Shown here one piece after another: positions 27,272 through 40,349 of a stretch of 64,000 nucleotides of DNA. The DNA comes from Dysidea avara (Eukaryota; Porifera; Demospongiae; Dictyoceratida; Dysideidae), in the NCBI RefSeq assembly GCF_963678975.1, contig NC_089281.1, forward strand, positions 10,999,277 through 11,063,276. Direction: 5' to 3'. The position numbers were made by a program, and so were the translations under genes. The notes under the pieces are model-generated. The model had not been told where the DNA came from, did no database searches, and saw only the letters and a program-made list of their open reading frames with translations. Position 1 is the stretch's first letter, and each line of letters opens with the position of its first letter.

Positions 27272-30200
27272 TCACTTTTCATTTACTTCATAAATGTCAT
27301 TCCTTTTCTGGAACTGAGCTGGAATCTGCCCTCTCACGGTATCAACATAATCAGGATCTAATGGAATTATTAATGACAACACAACTACACAATAAACTCA
27401 GAATTTAGCCAACATATCTATCTGCATGTTATGGCAGATAGCAAAAAAAATTCATAGTAAACTTTTATGCTACTGGTTTACAATAAAAAACAACTAAGTT
27501 TTTGCTTTTAACTTTAATGGTGTCCCTTTTCTAATATTCCATATTAGATCCCACAATTGATTAGTTCATTGTTCTTTATAAAAGAATAAGTACCCTTATT
27601 GCCAGAATTAGTAACTTTTTAAGTGGTTGTTCAAGCTGCTAAATTTGGAAACTATGACCAGTTCCAGTTTTGGAAACTTGGCCTGCTTGAAAACTACTAG
27701 ATTGTCTAAAACTTGCCAAAAGTGGAAACTTGATTGCCAAAAATGGCAATTTCTGAGCAGTCCAATAGTTTCCAAAACTGGACTTGTAACATACCTGCCA
27801 CATTATGTGCCTATATATGGTACAAGGTAATCATTACAAGTTTATTACCAATGTCAACAATCACTGTTTCTTCCTTGTGTTCACATTTGCCAATCACCTT
27901 ACCCCTACATGATACAATAAACAACAGATGGTGTGTGTTTATTAGAACACTACCATGGGTCTATTGCTGTAGAGTGACCCCAGGCCACATATGAAGCATT
28001 TTCGTCCCTTGCAGGTGACACAGCCATGACATACAACTGTTGACAATGTTGATAAAACTTAGAACAGTAATCTAATCCTGACCTGATTATCGAGAGCACT
28101 ATATATAGGAAGACAAAAAATCAGATAATACTAGATGATACACATTACCGTCCACGATGAAGCAGTTCCCAGTGAGCCGGACCAGATGTCATATTAAAAG
28201 CACCAGGGTAGCAGAGCAACTTGCAACCTGTATAGGGTATATACCCTGTTAGTTATACTTTGTATATTACGAAGGCGTAACCATTTTACATTTTGCACGA
28301 GATATGATATACACCCCCACCATTTTCTAAGTCAGTTAGGAACCACACCCTCAGTTCTTCAAGCACTAATACTTGACTTGCATCCTCTAACACTGATTTC
28401 TGCTTCCTAAAAAGTGCACCACATCTTTTTTAAATATATGAGAAGCTGTTTAGGCCTATATTATTATTGAGTTAAAATCGGTGATCTGGTTTCTTATATC
28501 AAGTCACCACTGATCTGTAACAAGGTTTTAGCACATCAAGATTGACTCTTTGCATCTATTAAAAATTCTATTGTAAAAATTATTGTGTGTAAAGTGAGTG
28601 CTGTATTAGAGTAAGTGGGTGAACAATGGATATAGAACAGACTGTTATGACAACTGTACCTTTCTTAGCATAAAGTTGAGCCAGTTCAGGAAATCTCACA
28701 TCATAGCATATTCCAATGCCAACCTTACACCACTCTGTATGACATATACAATTGGGTGAATTAAACACAAATATGCAAAAAAAAATTCCCTGTAAATCCA
28801 AGAAGGCTAGAGTCAGAGGTCACAAGGCCAAACACTAAACTAATATGTGACCGGATTTAGAAAATCACCCTTATGGCCATGCCTGAAACAATTAGAATTT
28901 TTGAAACTAGCATGGTGCAGGGGGGGGTAGGACATGATGTCATAATGCATACGATTTTTGCATAATGTAATTGAATTCCAATGATAGTTGCATGACGAAA
29001 AACTAATGTACTACCTACTTGCATCATTGTAGACGCCGAAGTTGATTGCATTTACTACTAGTGACTAAGAATACAGTGAACAATAACACAGGTACCTGAA
29101 AATAAGATCAGATTTTATTCTAAATAATGCTCTATTGCAAAGTTCATCGTAAAATCGCTGGAGTTCAATGAAGCTCATCACATGAAACGATTTCTACAGT
29201 AGTGAATTACTATTTCTGACAATAAATCCAGCGCTACACTTCACAGTTTACTAGAACTATACCCTATGCTAAAAATGTACAGTATGCAAACGTCACGCAA
29301 TTATTGTGACGTCATGTCCTACCTCCTCTGAGCATGGTGATGTTAATAGCAAAAAAAACACTTCAAATTTTTCTTGTAATTCAAGGTATATATGGTTTAA
29401 TTATTCTACCCTTAAATGGGGGTAGGAATTTAACTTATAATGCTGTGTTTCAGAATTAAACATTTAGTGTCGAATGCACCCATAAGGGTGATCTTCCAAA
29501 ATTCGGTCACATATGAAACTGGATTGTTTGACACTTGGAGGTATACAGTATCAAAACACACAGTAGTGTCATGTGGCCAAGAAAACTGGTGTGCCACACC
29601 ATGCATATATTATTGACAGGAAAAAAGAAAGCGTGATTTTTACACATGTATAACTCCATGCAGAGCACACCATCTTTGCACTGTAGCTGTCCACCAGGTA
29701 GGGTAGGCCACACAGCAAATGTGATTAAATTCGCTCCAGCCATTCGTGAGATATGGGAGGTCAAAGTTTCATTTTGGAGTCTATGGAAGCCTAGATTTTA
29801 GCACACTATGCAAAAAATTGTTATAAAATGCAAACACATAGTTTGATAGCCTTGAACTTTGATACAGATAAAGACTGTATAAATACATTTACTATGAATG
29901 TGATAAATTCCACGGTGCTATGAACATTTATTCACATAAAAATATCAAACTTTGTCACGGCTACAGAGTAAACCATTTATGGGAATAACTTGAAATTTCA
30001 TGTGTACATAAGCTAGCCATCGTAGTAGTACCTTTTGATGGTTTGAAAAGCAAAGAAGTAACAGCTACAGAGTTACAAAGCAAAATCCAAACTGTAAAAT
30101 CACAGGATCAAGATACTCTAATAGAACAGTCACTATGGGGTTAACTCAAAATACTTTGAATCAGGGACCTCCATACTGAACATCCAAATTCTTAACCACC

Positions 30201-33200
30201 AAGACATTGCCATAAAAACTGTTTACCTTACTTTATATATGGAAATTTTAGTTAGAATAGTGATAATTTTGTAGATTTACCAATGGAAATTTTATGTTCT
30301 AGACTAGGTGCATTCTATTAGAAGTCCTCAAAAAAAATGTGTGCTTTATTAGAGTAAAATGTGTGCTTTATTAGAGTACTACAATAATAAACATGCAATA
30401 ACCAAGACACATGGTAGTGTGTCGTGTGGCCCAAGAAGCCAGTGCGCAACACCCATGAGTATATTGACAGAAAGAACAAAAACGTACTTTTGCGCCACTG
30501 TAGCTCTGTGCTGCCTTGATGAAACAAGACGATTTTTGCTGTGGACACGCCCGCCAACTTCAGTACTCCACATACCAAATTTGAGTAAAATCGCTTCAAG
30601 CATGCCCGAGATATGCGACTCCAAAAATTGGCTTAGTTTCTTTGTTTTTGTTTTTCTTCTTATTTTTCTTCCTCTTTGCACACTTACAAAAACTGCTGTA
30701 AAACGCAAAGTCCATAACTGATTGCCTTGAAAATTGGCATACAGAAGGGGGGTATAAAGGTGCATCTCGGTACCAACTTTGGCTGGAATATGATAAACAG
30801 GCAAAGAGTTATTAGCAAAAAATAACACCAATATGTTGTCACGCCTACAGGGTTAACCGCTTATGGGAAGAAGCTGAAAATCGGTGGGTGAATAGGTTAA
30901 CTATTGAACCTTAAACCTTTTGTGGTTTGAAAGAAATCGAGCTAACAACCACAAAGATACAACAAAAAAATCAACAGTGTGTAACAATTATGCAATCGAG
31001 ACTAGCTAATAAAAAACAACTACTTGCTAGGCCTACCAGAAAAACCGCTTGGGGTAATGCTTTGAAAATCACTGTACAGATGGAGTAATCATCTTAGAAA
31101 GGCTCTTCAATGGTGCAGAAGAATCAGACTAAAAGCCACGGAGTTATAACACGAAATCAAACTTGGTGTAGCAAGTGTGAGATCGAGATACTCTAATAGA
31201 GCAGTCATCCTAATAGAGCAGTCACCTTGAAGAGAATTCAAGAGATCAGCTAGAAACAAGTAACCTGTATAGAGATCAGCTATAAACAAATCACCCTGTA
31301 GAGAGTTCAGCTACAAACAATTCACCCTGTACAGAGATCAGCTAGAAGAAGTCACCTTGTAGAGAGTTCAGTTACAAAGAAACCACCATGTAGGGAGTTC
31401 AGCTACAAACTAGTGACCCTGTAGAGACATCAGCTAGAAGAAGTTATCTTGTAGAGAGTTTAGCTACAAAGAAACCATCATGTAGAGAGTTCAACTACAA
31501 ACAAGTGACCCTGTAGAGACATCAGCTAGAAGAAGTTACCTTGTAGAGAGTTCAGCTGCAAACAAATCACCCTGTAGAGAGTTCAGCTACAAACAAATCA
31601 CCCTGTAGAGAGATCAGCTGGAAGAAGTCACCTTGTAGAGAGTTCAGTTACAAAGAAACCATTCTGTAAAGAGCTCAGCTGCAAACAGATCACCTGTACA
31701 GAATTGAACTACAAACAAATCACCCTGTAGAGAGATCAGCTAGAAGAAGTCACCTTGTAGAGAGTTCAACTACAAAGAAACCACCATGTAGATAGTTCAG
31801 CTGCAAACAAAGCTCAGCTGCAAACAAAGCACCCTGTAGAGAATTCAGCTACAAACACATCACCCTGTAGAAAGATAAACTAGAAGAAGTTACCTTGTAG
31901 AGTTCAGCTACAAAGAAACCATTCTGTAAAGAGCTCAGCTGCAAACAAATCACCTGTACAGAATTCAGCTACAAACAAATCACCCTGTAGAGAGGTCAGC
32001 TAGAAGACGTTACCTTGTAGATAGTTCAGCTACAAACAATTCACCCTGTAGAGAGATCAGCTAGAAGAAGTCACCTTGTAGAGTGTTCAGTTATAAGGAA
32101 AAAACCATGTAGAGAATTCTGTAATAAATATATGTATTATATATATATAATTTGTACATTTAATGATAAAATTAGAAATATTTAAAGTATTTAACATCTG
32201 CTTCATCTTTTCTTCTTCCTGTGGTAAAGAAAAAAAGATAGGTTAAAAAGCCACAAAGCCGGCCATAGGCCTATGGCCGGCTTTGGGGTATACAAATACA
32301 AAAAGAAGTGAAAAACAGCCAAGCTGTAAAAAAAAAGAGTGCGGCCCTCAAAAAGGCTATGGTGAAAAAAAGTGAAATCCAAGGTGTCTTGGCCGCCACC
32401 TTGGATTTCACATTTTTTTCACCATAGCCTTTTTGAGAGCCGCACTCTTTTTTTACAGCTTGGCTGTTTTGGATTAGATACATTCAATAATCATCATTGT
32501 GTCCAGAGATGGGGTAATGCATTACATAATATAACACGTTACGTAATATATATAACAATTCACAGTTCTGAGTAATGTAATGCGTTACTTTTGGAAATGT
32601 AGTAAGTTACTTTTGGAAACTATAATTCGTTACTAGTAACGAAAAAGTAATATTATTACGTAACGAGTAGCTAGAAGCCAAAAGTAACGAGTAACTTTAC
32701 CGTGATGTAACAAGTGAATGGAGTGATACTACGAGTAACGATGAACAAGTAATGCATTATAAATGGATTTTACTGCCAATTATCCATTCTACTATTAATT
32801 AATCACCTTAATCCATTAACCTTTCATCTATAATAGTGCTCAGGTGTTTCATGTACGCATGACTGATGTGCATCACGTGACTGCATGTGGTTTATATGTT
32901 AACTGTAACTTAGCTATCTTAATAAAAAAGTAACTTAGCATGAATATAAATTAGTAACTTAATGTTTGTAGCTAATATTATTAAGTTAGTAACTTAATAT
33001 GTAATATAATTAAGTTACTCTTTATTCTAAGTAATATGTGATGATTGTGTCTGAAGATAAGATGAAATGTGGGTAACTTTGGGACCATACGAAGTACAAA
33101 AGAAAATGAAATCACACATCATTGTATCCATTTCTTGGCCACCATCTTTTGATTTCACAACTTTTTTTGCCCAGACTTTTAAAGGCCACACCCTTTTTTC

Positions 33201-36200
33201 ACAGCTTAGCTGTTTTGTTATTTACACTGTACCAATTTCTTGAAGATGAGCAGATGTAGTAGAACCAGTCTAATTTCAGATTAGTTTGGCCATGTTGAAA
33301 CCTTTAGTACAAATCTAAAGAAATCCTGAATTTTGTTAATAGAATACCAGAATGATTGCTCTATTATAGTTGGGAGCTCATTTAACATCTTATTATATAA
33401 ATAGTATGTACGTGTTGAGCTGGATCCTCAAAAATATTTAATAACTCAAGGATACAACTACACATGATCCTGAAATTTGGTTCATTTGTAGTACTACTTG
33501 ACCCACTAAAGGAAATTCAAAATCTTTTGTTCAAATGTCTGACATAATATTTACAGCCAATCGAAATTTTCACCATACATTTCCTATAGGGAAGCCATAA
33601 AAGCGCAATGTCCATTACAGCCCTTTCCCGAACTTGTAATGAAGCCAAACCGTACATGTCTGTTGTTGACACCTTTGCTGTTACCATTAATCATCTGGTT
33701 GGCAGAAATGTTAACTCTGCTGAGAAAAAATCCACTTTTAATTTTCCACTGTTTTTCAGGATCCAGCTCAACTTGTACATACTATAGCAGGATGTGACCA
33801 TAAACAAACAGCTAGCAAACTTTCTCACACAAAATGCTTTTACAGTGATATCTTACCTGTATCCACAATAGTTAAACTGTTTCCTGGACTTAAGGTTTCA
33901 GATTCTTGGAATTTAATCTTCCCTGGTATATCAACATCAAATAAATGCATCTTGCGATGCTTAGCCACCAGATCTCCTAATGGATTGAATATTGGACAAG
34001 TATTGTACAATTTGTCCCCATCCCTTTCAGGCAATGATCCTAAATGATTGGATAAGTATTCAGTGTCTGCATAATGAGGTCTACTATACCTCCAATTAGG
34101 AAGATGTTACATTCTTTAGCTGCAGACGACAAAGCATTAGTGGAATCACCAGGAATAGGTTCAGCATAGGTTGGGAAGTACGATGTTCCATATGGTGAAT
34201 TGAAACATTCCTGTATAAGACAAAATGTCACCTAAGGCCACAACAAGTTGGCCATTACAAGTTAATGTCATGTTTCATTGATGCATCAAATCAATCATGT
34301 GATCTCTTAAAGAGAGTGCTAGTATGGGATAGTTATAAAAACCGGAATCGAAACGGGAAACGAAACAAAATCAGCCTACAGTCTAGTGGAGGACAATCAC
34401 TATATTATGTACAGCTACACTATAATATATGCACGCACTTTGATTGATACTTGTATATCCATCAAGCAAGACTCCAGGTGGCAGATTTCTCTACATGGCG
34501 CTTATCGATTAGAGATATCAAACGCCTGCTCCTATCTGAAGGGTCTGGGGACTCTACAATAGAAAAGTTCTGTGCTTGGGTAGGTGAGTGTTGATTGTCC
34601 CTTGACCACTTCCATAAGAGGAGTGAATAGCAATAACTACTTTATCATTTACAAACCGTTTACAGTAATGATTGGCTTGACGAGTCTAAAAGCCATGCCT
34701 TTAAGAAAGGGATGAAGCCATCTGTGGCACACCTTTTATTAAAATGGTCAAGGGACAATCAACGTTCACCTACCCTGGCTACCCAAGCACAGGACTTTTC
34801 TATTGTAGAATCCCCAGACCCTTTGGATAGGAACAGGCACTTAATATCTCTAATCGATAAGCCCCGTGCAGAGTCTTGCTTGATGCATAAACAGGTAGTG
34901 CGTGCATATATTATAGTGTAACTGTGCATAATATTGTGATTGTCCTCCACTATACTATAGGCTGATTTCGTTCCGTTTCGTTTCCCATTTGGATTCCGGT
35001 TTTTATAACTATCCGCTAGTATAGCTGTAGGTAGTCTCACATGGCCAGACTGCTATCTTGCCTCCTCTTTTTTTTGTGATGTCATTGGTTGGCGAGATAG
35101 GGTCTGGTGAATGACAAATTAGCGTTTGAAGGTGAACAGTTACCATAGTTTAGGCTATAGGCTCCTTAATTGTGCAAGCAGTCATAGGTGTAGTAACAGG
35201 GAAAATATAATTCATAGTAGCCCCTACACTTGTAAAGGTTGAGATACTCTAATAGAGCAGTCATGTTTACTATTATAAAACAGCTAGAAGGATTCCAGAA
35301 ATTTTTTTCAACCTGCAGTAGTGACCCACCAATTATGCTGAGTGCCTGACAGCATTGAGCAATGCTAGCATAATACTTGTGCCATGCTATAAATCCTTGT
35401 TTGTCAAAATACAAATCACAGAAAGATTAGTATACTGTAATAGAACAGTCAGTAACTCTAATGTCTCTATTAGAGTATGTCTGAACCGCATTGTGATGTA
35501 TAGTCTCTACTTCAGCCATTTATTATATACCCATAAAGTGTATATTTATTAGGAACTGAAACTTAAATATTGAGGAGCATAATAGACAAAATGTTTGAGT
35601 ACTGCGCAAAAGCATAATAGGTAAAACAAAAGGCATAATCAGTGGGTTCCTACCCTGCAGGGTTCACTACTAGAGAATAAACAATCCATGGTATGGCCTA
35701 ATAGTAATGCATAACAATCTCACACAATTAACACACAATTTATAAGCCGGGCAACAGTGCTTGTATTCACATAGACCCTTCATAGACCCTTGATCCTCTG
35801 GAATGTATAGCTCCTAGTATCTATACTTATATGGTAATTATTCAAGATTTTGGCTCTCTCAATGAGTCAGAATCTTGACACTAACACTATGGGTTAAACC
35901 TCCTACAGGCTGGCATAGGTTTGGGCTATGAAATTCTAACAACAGTGTTATGCATACTGCATAGTATTATATGCTTTCCTGTCACTAATAGTAGGTCTCT
36001 AATATCATTATCATATAAACCTCATAAAACATTTTCTAATTTCATGAAACAATTGTTTACAAAATCTATATAACCCACCTGTTGGATACCAGTTTTGATT
36101 GAGGGTTTAATGCAAACATAATTGCTTATACCAAATTGCCCCCAAATTACAGTCAGTCCAGTATAAATTCCTGGACCTGTTTAGTTGCCAGGGGTATAGA

Positions 36201-39200
36201 GACTTTCAACACACGGTTGTCTCAAATGAATGCCTAGCGGCGACAATTCTGTACAGTGCCACAAACAATGAGATTAACAACAAAGCAAAAATGTTATAGT
36301 TGGCCTTCCTGAATCTGTGCTATATGCTGAGGAATACATTAAAGAAAGTATTTTTATTTATTTATTAAGGCTTTACAGCACAAGTGCTGAAGGTCTGTAG
36401 GACACTTGGTCCTACAGCCTATCCAGAGTTGTTACATAAAGCGTGTTTGAAAAGGTGGAGAGTACAACTTGAGGTATGAAATTGAATATGCGATTGAAGC
36501 TTTTGTATATAAATGCTGGTCTAAATAGTTGCCAGTCTTGTTTTAGTGGCTGGGGTAAAAAGTTGCTTGAAAGAAATAAATAAATCGAGACGATATGGTA
36601 ATGCATTTTACACAATAAAGATCAACAACAAACAGTGAGCGGGATGTGCACATCAGCGTTGAAACCAGGTCACTACTGCTGACCCGGATGAATTAAAACT
36701 AAGGCATGTGCCAAGAGCTATATTTTGAGTGCTCGACTAGTGCGCTAAGTAAAAGGGTAGCTTAAGTGAGTAAGGTTTATAATTAACAGTTGGTATGGTT
36801 CCACGTAAGTTTGCAGATAGCAAGATACGTTTCCTGAAAGTGGGTGTGGCTTTGTGCATACCTAATTACAAGCAATATGAAACATTCCTGATATTAAAGT
36901 GGGCATGGCACACAAAAGAAGCTGAAAGACTAGACAATGTCTCATATTACAACAATCGATTAGTGGGCATGGCTCCACATAATCTTGCAGGCAGCTACAG
37001 GCATGAATTCGTGCATACAAACTGCAATACCACTGATAAATGCGCGTGGCTGCAGGCATTCATCCCGATAAGTGGAAGTTGGGTTGCATCAGGACTTGAC
37101 TATGACGTGTTTATACACTTCCGTATTATCCAACTAATTACATGTGATCCAATCTGGGTCAGACCCAGATAATCTGTAAAGTGGGTCAGACCTGGATGAC
37201 CTGGACAAAATGTGACCCAGTTGATCCAACCCGGTTTCAATGTTGGTGTACATGAGCCATGTTAAGAATCATACCCACTTCGTGGTTTAGAAATGACAAG
37301 TTTCTAAACTACAAGTTCTGAGTTTGTAGCAGAAGGGAGTTGGAGCCAAGAACACACTGTAACTGCTCTGAAATGTTTACTCAGATCCACATATCACTTT
37401 AGTCTCAGATATTTTCTTCAGGGTGATGCTTATCAATTAGCAAATATAATTGAAAAGTACCATCCCAAAAAAAGGGTCTGGATGGTGACAGCAATCTATA
37501 TGCAAGATACAGCTATCAGTGTATTGCCCCACTACCACCCCCCCCTTGGGCATATATGGGGCTATGGTGGGGATTTGATAAATCTGAATGTCAAATGTCC
37601 CATAGTAGAGCAAACCTAGCACATCATATTCCCACCATAAGCCCCAGTTGTAACACAAGGGGATTTGACATTGTATCTTGGGCACAAAAAGAGACTACCT
37701 GGGCAACAGTCCAGTGTTACACTCAGTGAGAAGCCAGAGTTTCTTTTCCACCAATTTTACAATAGCAAGTGGGTAGAAAATAAATTAGATGACACAATTA
37801 GATAGCTCACAAAACTCAGAATCAAGACACACAGTAGTACGTCGTGCAGCCAAGAAAGCCAGCGTGCCACACCACGAGAAATTTACAGGAAGAAAGAAAA
37901 CAGCCTTTTCACACGTGCATAGCTCAATGGCCCTTTCTCCAAAACATGCCATTTTGCATTATAGCTGTCCGCCAGGTAGGGTAGGCCACACAGCAAATTT
38001 GATTAAATTTGCAACTAGCCATTTGCAAGATCTGTGAAAAAATGGTGCGACCTTAAAAAGCCTGGGTGAAAAGGTTGTGAAATTAAAGGTGGCGGCCAAG
38101 AAATAGCTGCAATGATGTTAATGCTAATAAATTTTAACAATGCACACACTTTTTAAGGCTGCACCATTTTTTCACAGTTTGGCTGTTTTTATGTGGATTG
38201 TATCTTGCATACAAAATCATTGGTGAGGCCAATGATTTTGATTTTTTTCATCTTCCAATACTAGTGTGGGAAGGCAAATTTTTATTTTATTAGGCCACTA
38301 TTTAATGATTTTCTGTTTTTTATCAGCACCCACATATGCTGCCAGATGTAATTCCCATTATTAAATATTTAACCATTATTCATCTGAATAACCAAATATC
38401 GAGGAGGTGCAGTTCAGTTTTCAAGATTGTTGCACTGATACAGTAGCTACCTCAGTGCACACTGTAGCCCAGAGAATGTGAAAGACTGGTGCAGTGAAGT
38501 TTACAAGTAAGAAGTTGGTCCTCAAGTGGAACTGATCACGTGACGAATGATGACTATATGTAGCTACATCTAAAGAGGATAGTTGCCAAACTAGCTATGT
38601 TGAGTTTAATGCCTGGTATGCCGCAGAGAATATCAGGCCATGGAGAGTATAAGTCTAGCTAGCTTATTGTGGGGATAATAGATAATGGTAATGACCCGCC
38701 CACCCGCACTCTACATTTGAAATTTTCTGATGAAAAACAAAAAAAAAAAATCACCAAATAGTGATCTCGACTAGATAGCTGAATTAGCTAGCTAAAATGA
38801 CTCAGAATGTAGCTCTAGTTAGTTACCAACTTTAAAAGGCGCTGGATGGCTGCACTCAGCCACCAGTGGTACAAAAATCCTTGATGTGGGCAATACGGGC
38901 GGGGATGAGAAACTAATAATTAGCTAAGTCAGTTTATGTCGCCTGTGGGCAGAGAATAGACACAATCCAAAACTACGTAATCGTCATAGCAACAGCTTTC
39001 CGCCATTTTGAATGGGGCCAGTATCAATTATTACGATTGCGCTACATTGAAATCCGATGATGAATAAAGCTCGAACTGGGGGTATTGTCGAACAATTGGC
39101 CGTGGAAGTCTTCGAGGTTGTAAATTGGTTAGGGGCAGGTGGTTATCAGAGTTGAACAAGGTGCGAAGCATCGACAGCCCAAATTGCCTTGTTGGCCCAC

Positions 39201-39946
39201 ACAGGAAGCACTACGAAGCAAATAGATAGTATTTTAGTATCCATTACTGCGGTAAATTATTTGTGATAGTAACCGTAGTAGCGGCTGACCATCCAGGCGC
39301 TCCTTGTACAGGTAAACAAGGGAATTAGTGTCGTCAGCGCTTCGCGCCTTGTTCATCACCTGATAATCACCTGCCTTTAGCCAGAACAAAGAATTTGCAG
39401 CATTAAAAGCTTTCATGGACTATTGTTTGACAATACCACTTAGTTCGAGCTTTCTTCATCGCTGAATTTCATGCAGTGCAGTTAGTGATTATTGAAATTG
39501 GCCCCATTCAAAATGGCGTCCGAAAAGTGGGCGTGGTTTTGGATAGTGTCTATTAGCAGACAATTCCAACATTATCAACTTTTCAATTTTACAGCCAGAC
39601 CACACTTTTTCTTTTTTAAACTTTTACTTCCCGACCCAGTGACAAAAGTAAACTCACATTACACGTTTCCGCTCGCACGTTTCTACAGGCCGGCATATGC
39701 TTAGATTATGCTACACCCTGAAGCTGCCTAGCTCACTGCAGTGATGTATAATTTTTGTGACATGGTGTCTTACCGGCAATACAACCATGTTTGCTCCTTT
39801 CTGTGCCGCATTTCTGATCAGTTGACAAGCGTTCTGTACGTTCCTTGCTTTATCTTTGCCCACCGCCATCTGTACCATAGCAAGTCTAAACGCTAAACAA
39901 CAAATATTAAACGCAATGTACATACATAATCGTGCTTACATTTCAT
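27272..39946 (-). CDS. NIT2: NIT2, omega-amidase (nitrilase family), complete
   Basis: Ten exons on the minus strand, 5' to 3': 39946-39940, 39892-39774, 34210-34090, 34039-33857, 28734-28660, 28227-28149, 28098-28083, 28036-27954, 27904-27849, 27357-27272. They total 825 nt, in frame, 274 aa (human NIT2 is 276). The enzyme hydrolyses alpha-ketoglutaramate and alpha-ketosuccinamate to the 2-oxoacid plus ammonia in cytosol or mitochondria, completing the glutamine transaminase pathway. The triad is in place: Glu43 ([10 protein letters not shown]), Lys112 (HRKMHLFD) and Cys153 ([12 protein letters not shown]). Other family blocks are [17 protein letters not shown] and [18 protein letters not shown]. 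The first coding exon is only 7 nt (ATGAAAT) and exon 7 is a 16-nt microexon coding for ALDNQ; both are required to keep frame and family alignment. Introns 2 (5.6 kb) and 4 (4.9 kb) are repeat-filled. The stop lies 189 bp from that of PPIP5K copy 3, tail to tail. Confidence 0.94.
28844..29515. mobile_element. Inverted-repeat element, GTGACCGGATT family (long form)
   Basis: Ends are inverted copies: TATGTGACCGGATTTAG ... ATCACCCTTATGG on the left and CCATAAGGGTGATC ... ATTCGGTCACATAT on the right. It is 672 bp, non-coding, in intron 4 of NIT2. The outer word is shared with the shorter element at 40095-40349. Confidence 0.65.
29545..31180 (+). repeat. Two diverged copies of dispersed repeat family B
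   Basis: Copies at about 29545-30130 and 30405-31170 lie head to tail in intron 4 of NIT2. Each carries the GTGTCATGTGGCCAAG-like start, a GGCCACACAGCAAAT or similar word, a GAGATATG word, and the CTTTTGTGGTTTGAAAG word near its end. CTCTAATAGAACAGTCAC at 30115-30132 ends the first. Long open frames here are chance readings of the repeat. Confidence 0.6.
31205..32115. repeat. 31-bp minisatellite array
   Basis: About 29 tandem units of roughly 31 bp built on GTAGAGAGTTCAGCTACAAA plus a variable AxATCACCCT segment. Variants alternate (AGATCAGCTAGAAGAAG, TTCAGTTACAAAGAAACC), giving a loose higher-order order. Some units are shortened. It has no palindromic repeat and no spacers, so it is not a CRISPR array. 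It lies in intron 4 of NIT2. Confidence 0.9.
32316..32470. mobile_element. Hairpin MITE, family H
   Basis: Near-perfect inverted arms of about 70 bp: the left carries GTGCGGCCCTCAAAAAGGCT and the right its complement, with the inner word GTGAAATCCAAGGTG. The loop is very short. This is the least diverged family H copy in the window. Confidence 0.8.
32504..33043. mobile_element. hAT-like MITE, second copy
   Basis: A 540-bp GTTAC/GTAAC-rich element related to 11856-12366, starting CAGAGATGGGGTAATGC. An exact 8-bp direct repeat ATTGTGTC flanks it (32496-32503 and 33044-33051). The right terminus has lost the GGG part of the inverted repeat, so the right edge rests on the target duplication. Confidence 0.7.
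33110..33215. mobile_element. Half copy of hairpin MITE, family H
   Basis: Only the right arm is present: TTGATTTCACAACTTTTTTT, then AGGCCACACCCTTTTTTCAC and AGCTTAGCTGTTTT. The left arm is missing. Confidence 0.6.
33401..33786. mobile_element. Inverted-repeat MITE in NIT2 intron 4
   Basis: The left end ATAGTATGTAC...GAGCTGGATCCT and the right end AGGATCCAGCTC...GTACATACTAT are inverted copies about 35 bp long. The interior shares the words CATACATTTCCTA and GGGAAGCCATAAAAG with 40490-40790, a second, 5'-incomplete copy. Confidence 0.7.
34318..35034. mobile_element. Foldback element, about 717 bp
   Basis: Arms of about 290 bp (34318-34610 and 34740-35034) are inverted copies: GATAGTTATAAAAACCGGAA at one end and TTCCGGTTTTTATAACTATC at the other, with GAGGACAATCAC and GTCAAGGGACAATC-type words inside. 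The spacer is about 130 bp. The outer word CCGG...TTATAACT also appears near 50860-50885. It lies in intron 2 of NIT2. Confidence 0.75.
35035..38033. other. Intron 2 of NIT2, unclassified and repeat-derived
   Basis: No exon is recognised. It contains a CTCTAATAGAG motif at 35245-35262, a GCTTTACAGCACAAGTGCTG repeat at 36368-36425 related to 45498 and 49190, a repeated GTGGGCATGGCTCCAC word (36960) related to 700-755, and a family B fragment at 37810-38035. Confidence 0.5.
38034..38190. mobile_element. Hairpin MITE, family H (shortened right arm)
   Basis: The left arm runs from GGTGCGACCTTAAAAAGCCT through GGTGGCGGCCAAGAAAT. The right arm lacks the inner part and resumes at TTTTTAAGGCTGCACC. 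Confidence 0.65.
38955..39554. mobile_element. Foldback element, about 600 bp, in NIT2 intron 2
   Basis: The outer ends AATAGACACAATCCAAAAC and GTTTTGGATAGTGTCTATT are inverted copies. The shared words continue inward: CCATTTTGAATGGGGCCA with its complement, and AAAGCTCGAACT with AGTTCGAGCTTT. The interior is unusually rich in CpG for this region. It begins only about 220 bp from the second NIT2 exon, so it may affect the 5' end of the gene. Confidence 0.75.
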
Positions 39947-40094
39947 CGTGACTATCTATCCGATTAATGTTCTTTCCGAGGCTCTTTCGAGTTATAACAG
40001 CAACGCTCAACAATATTAGAATATAAGCGCCTAAATAACGTAACGTACGGTCCGCGAGAAATCACGTGAAATTCATATAGCTCCATAGACAATA

Positions 40095-40349
40095 TGTGAC
40101 CAGATTTGCGAAAAGGTACCTTTTCCACACATTTGACATACTAGCTAACAAAATGATGTAACACTTGACTCCTTATACTGATTAGCTTGCTCTAAGTATC
40201 ACAATGTAGCCAGATACTGTAGCTACATTCACTGAAAAGTTTAAGCAATTATATGCCATGATCAAAAAGTTATGAAGCTTTAAAGTTCAAAAAATGGGTC
40301 AAATTTTGTGTGTGAAAAAGGTACCTTTTCGCAAATCCGGTCACATATA
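40095..40349. mobile_element. MITE, GTGACCGGATT family (short form)
   Basis: A 255-bp element with inverted ends TATGTGACCAGATTTGCGAA and its complement (about 33 bp each, both including AAAAGGTACCTTTT). A decayed copy lies at 45240-45480 and end fragments at 46916 and 47575. It sits just upstream of the NIT2 first exon. Confidence 0.75.

Noticed and set aside
30379-30831. 150-codon open frame on the minus strand
   Set aside because: It lies entirely in dispersed repeat family B, has no recognisable domain and is not conserved in the other copies of that repeat.
31205-32115. Regular repeats reminiscent of a CRISPR array
   Set aside because: Units are contiguous 31-bp tandem copies without unique spacers, in an intron of an animal gene.
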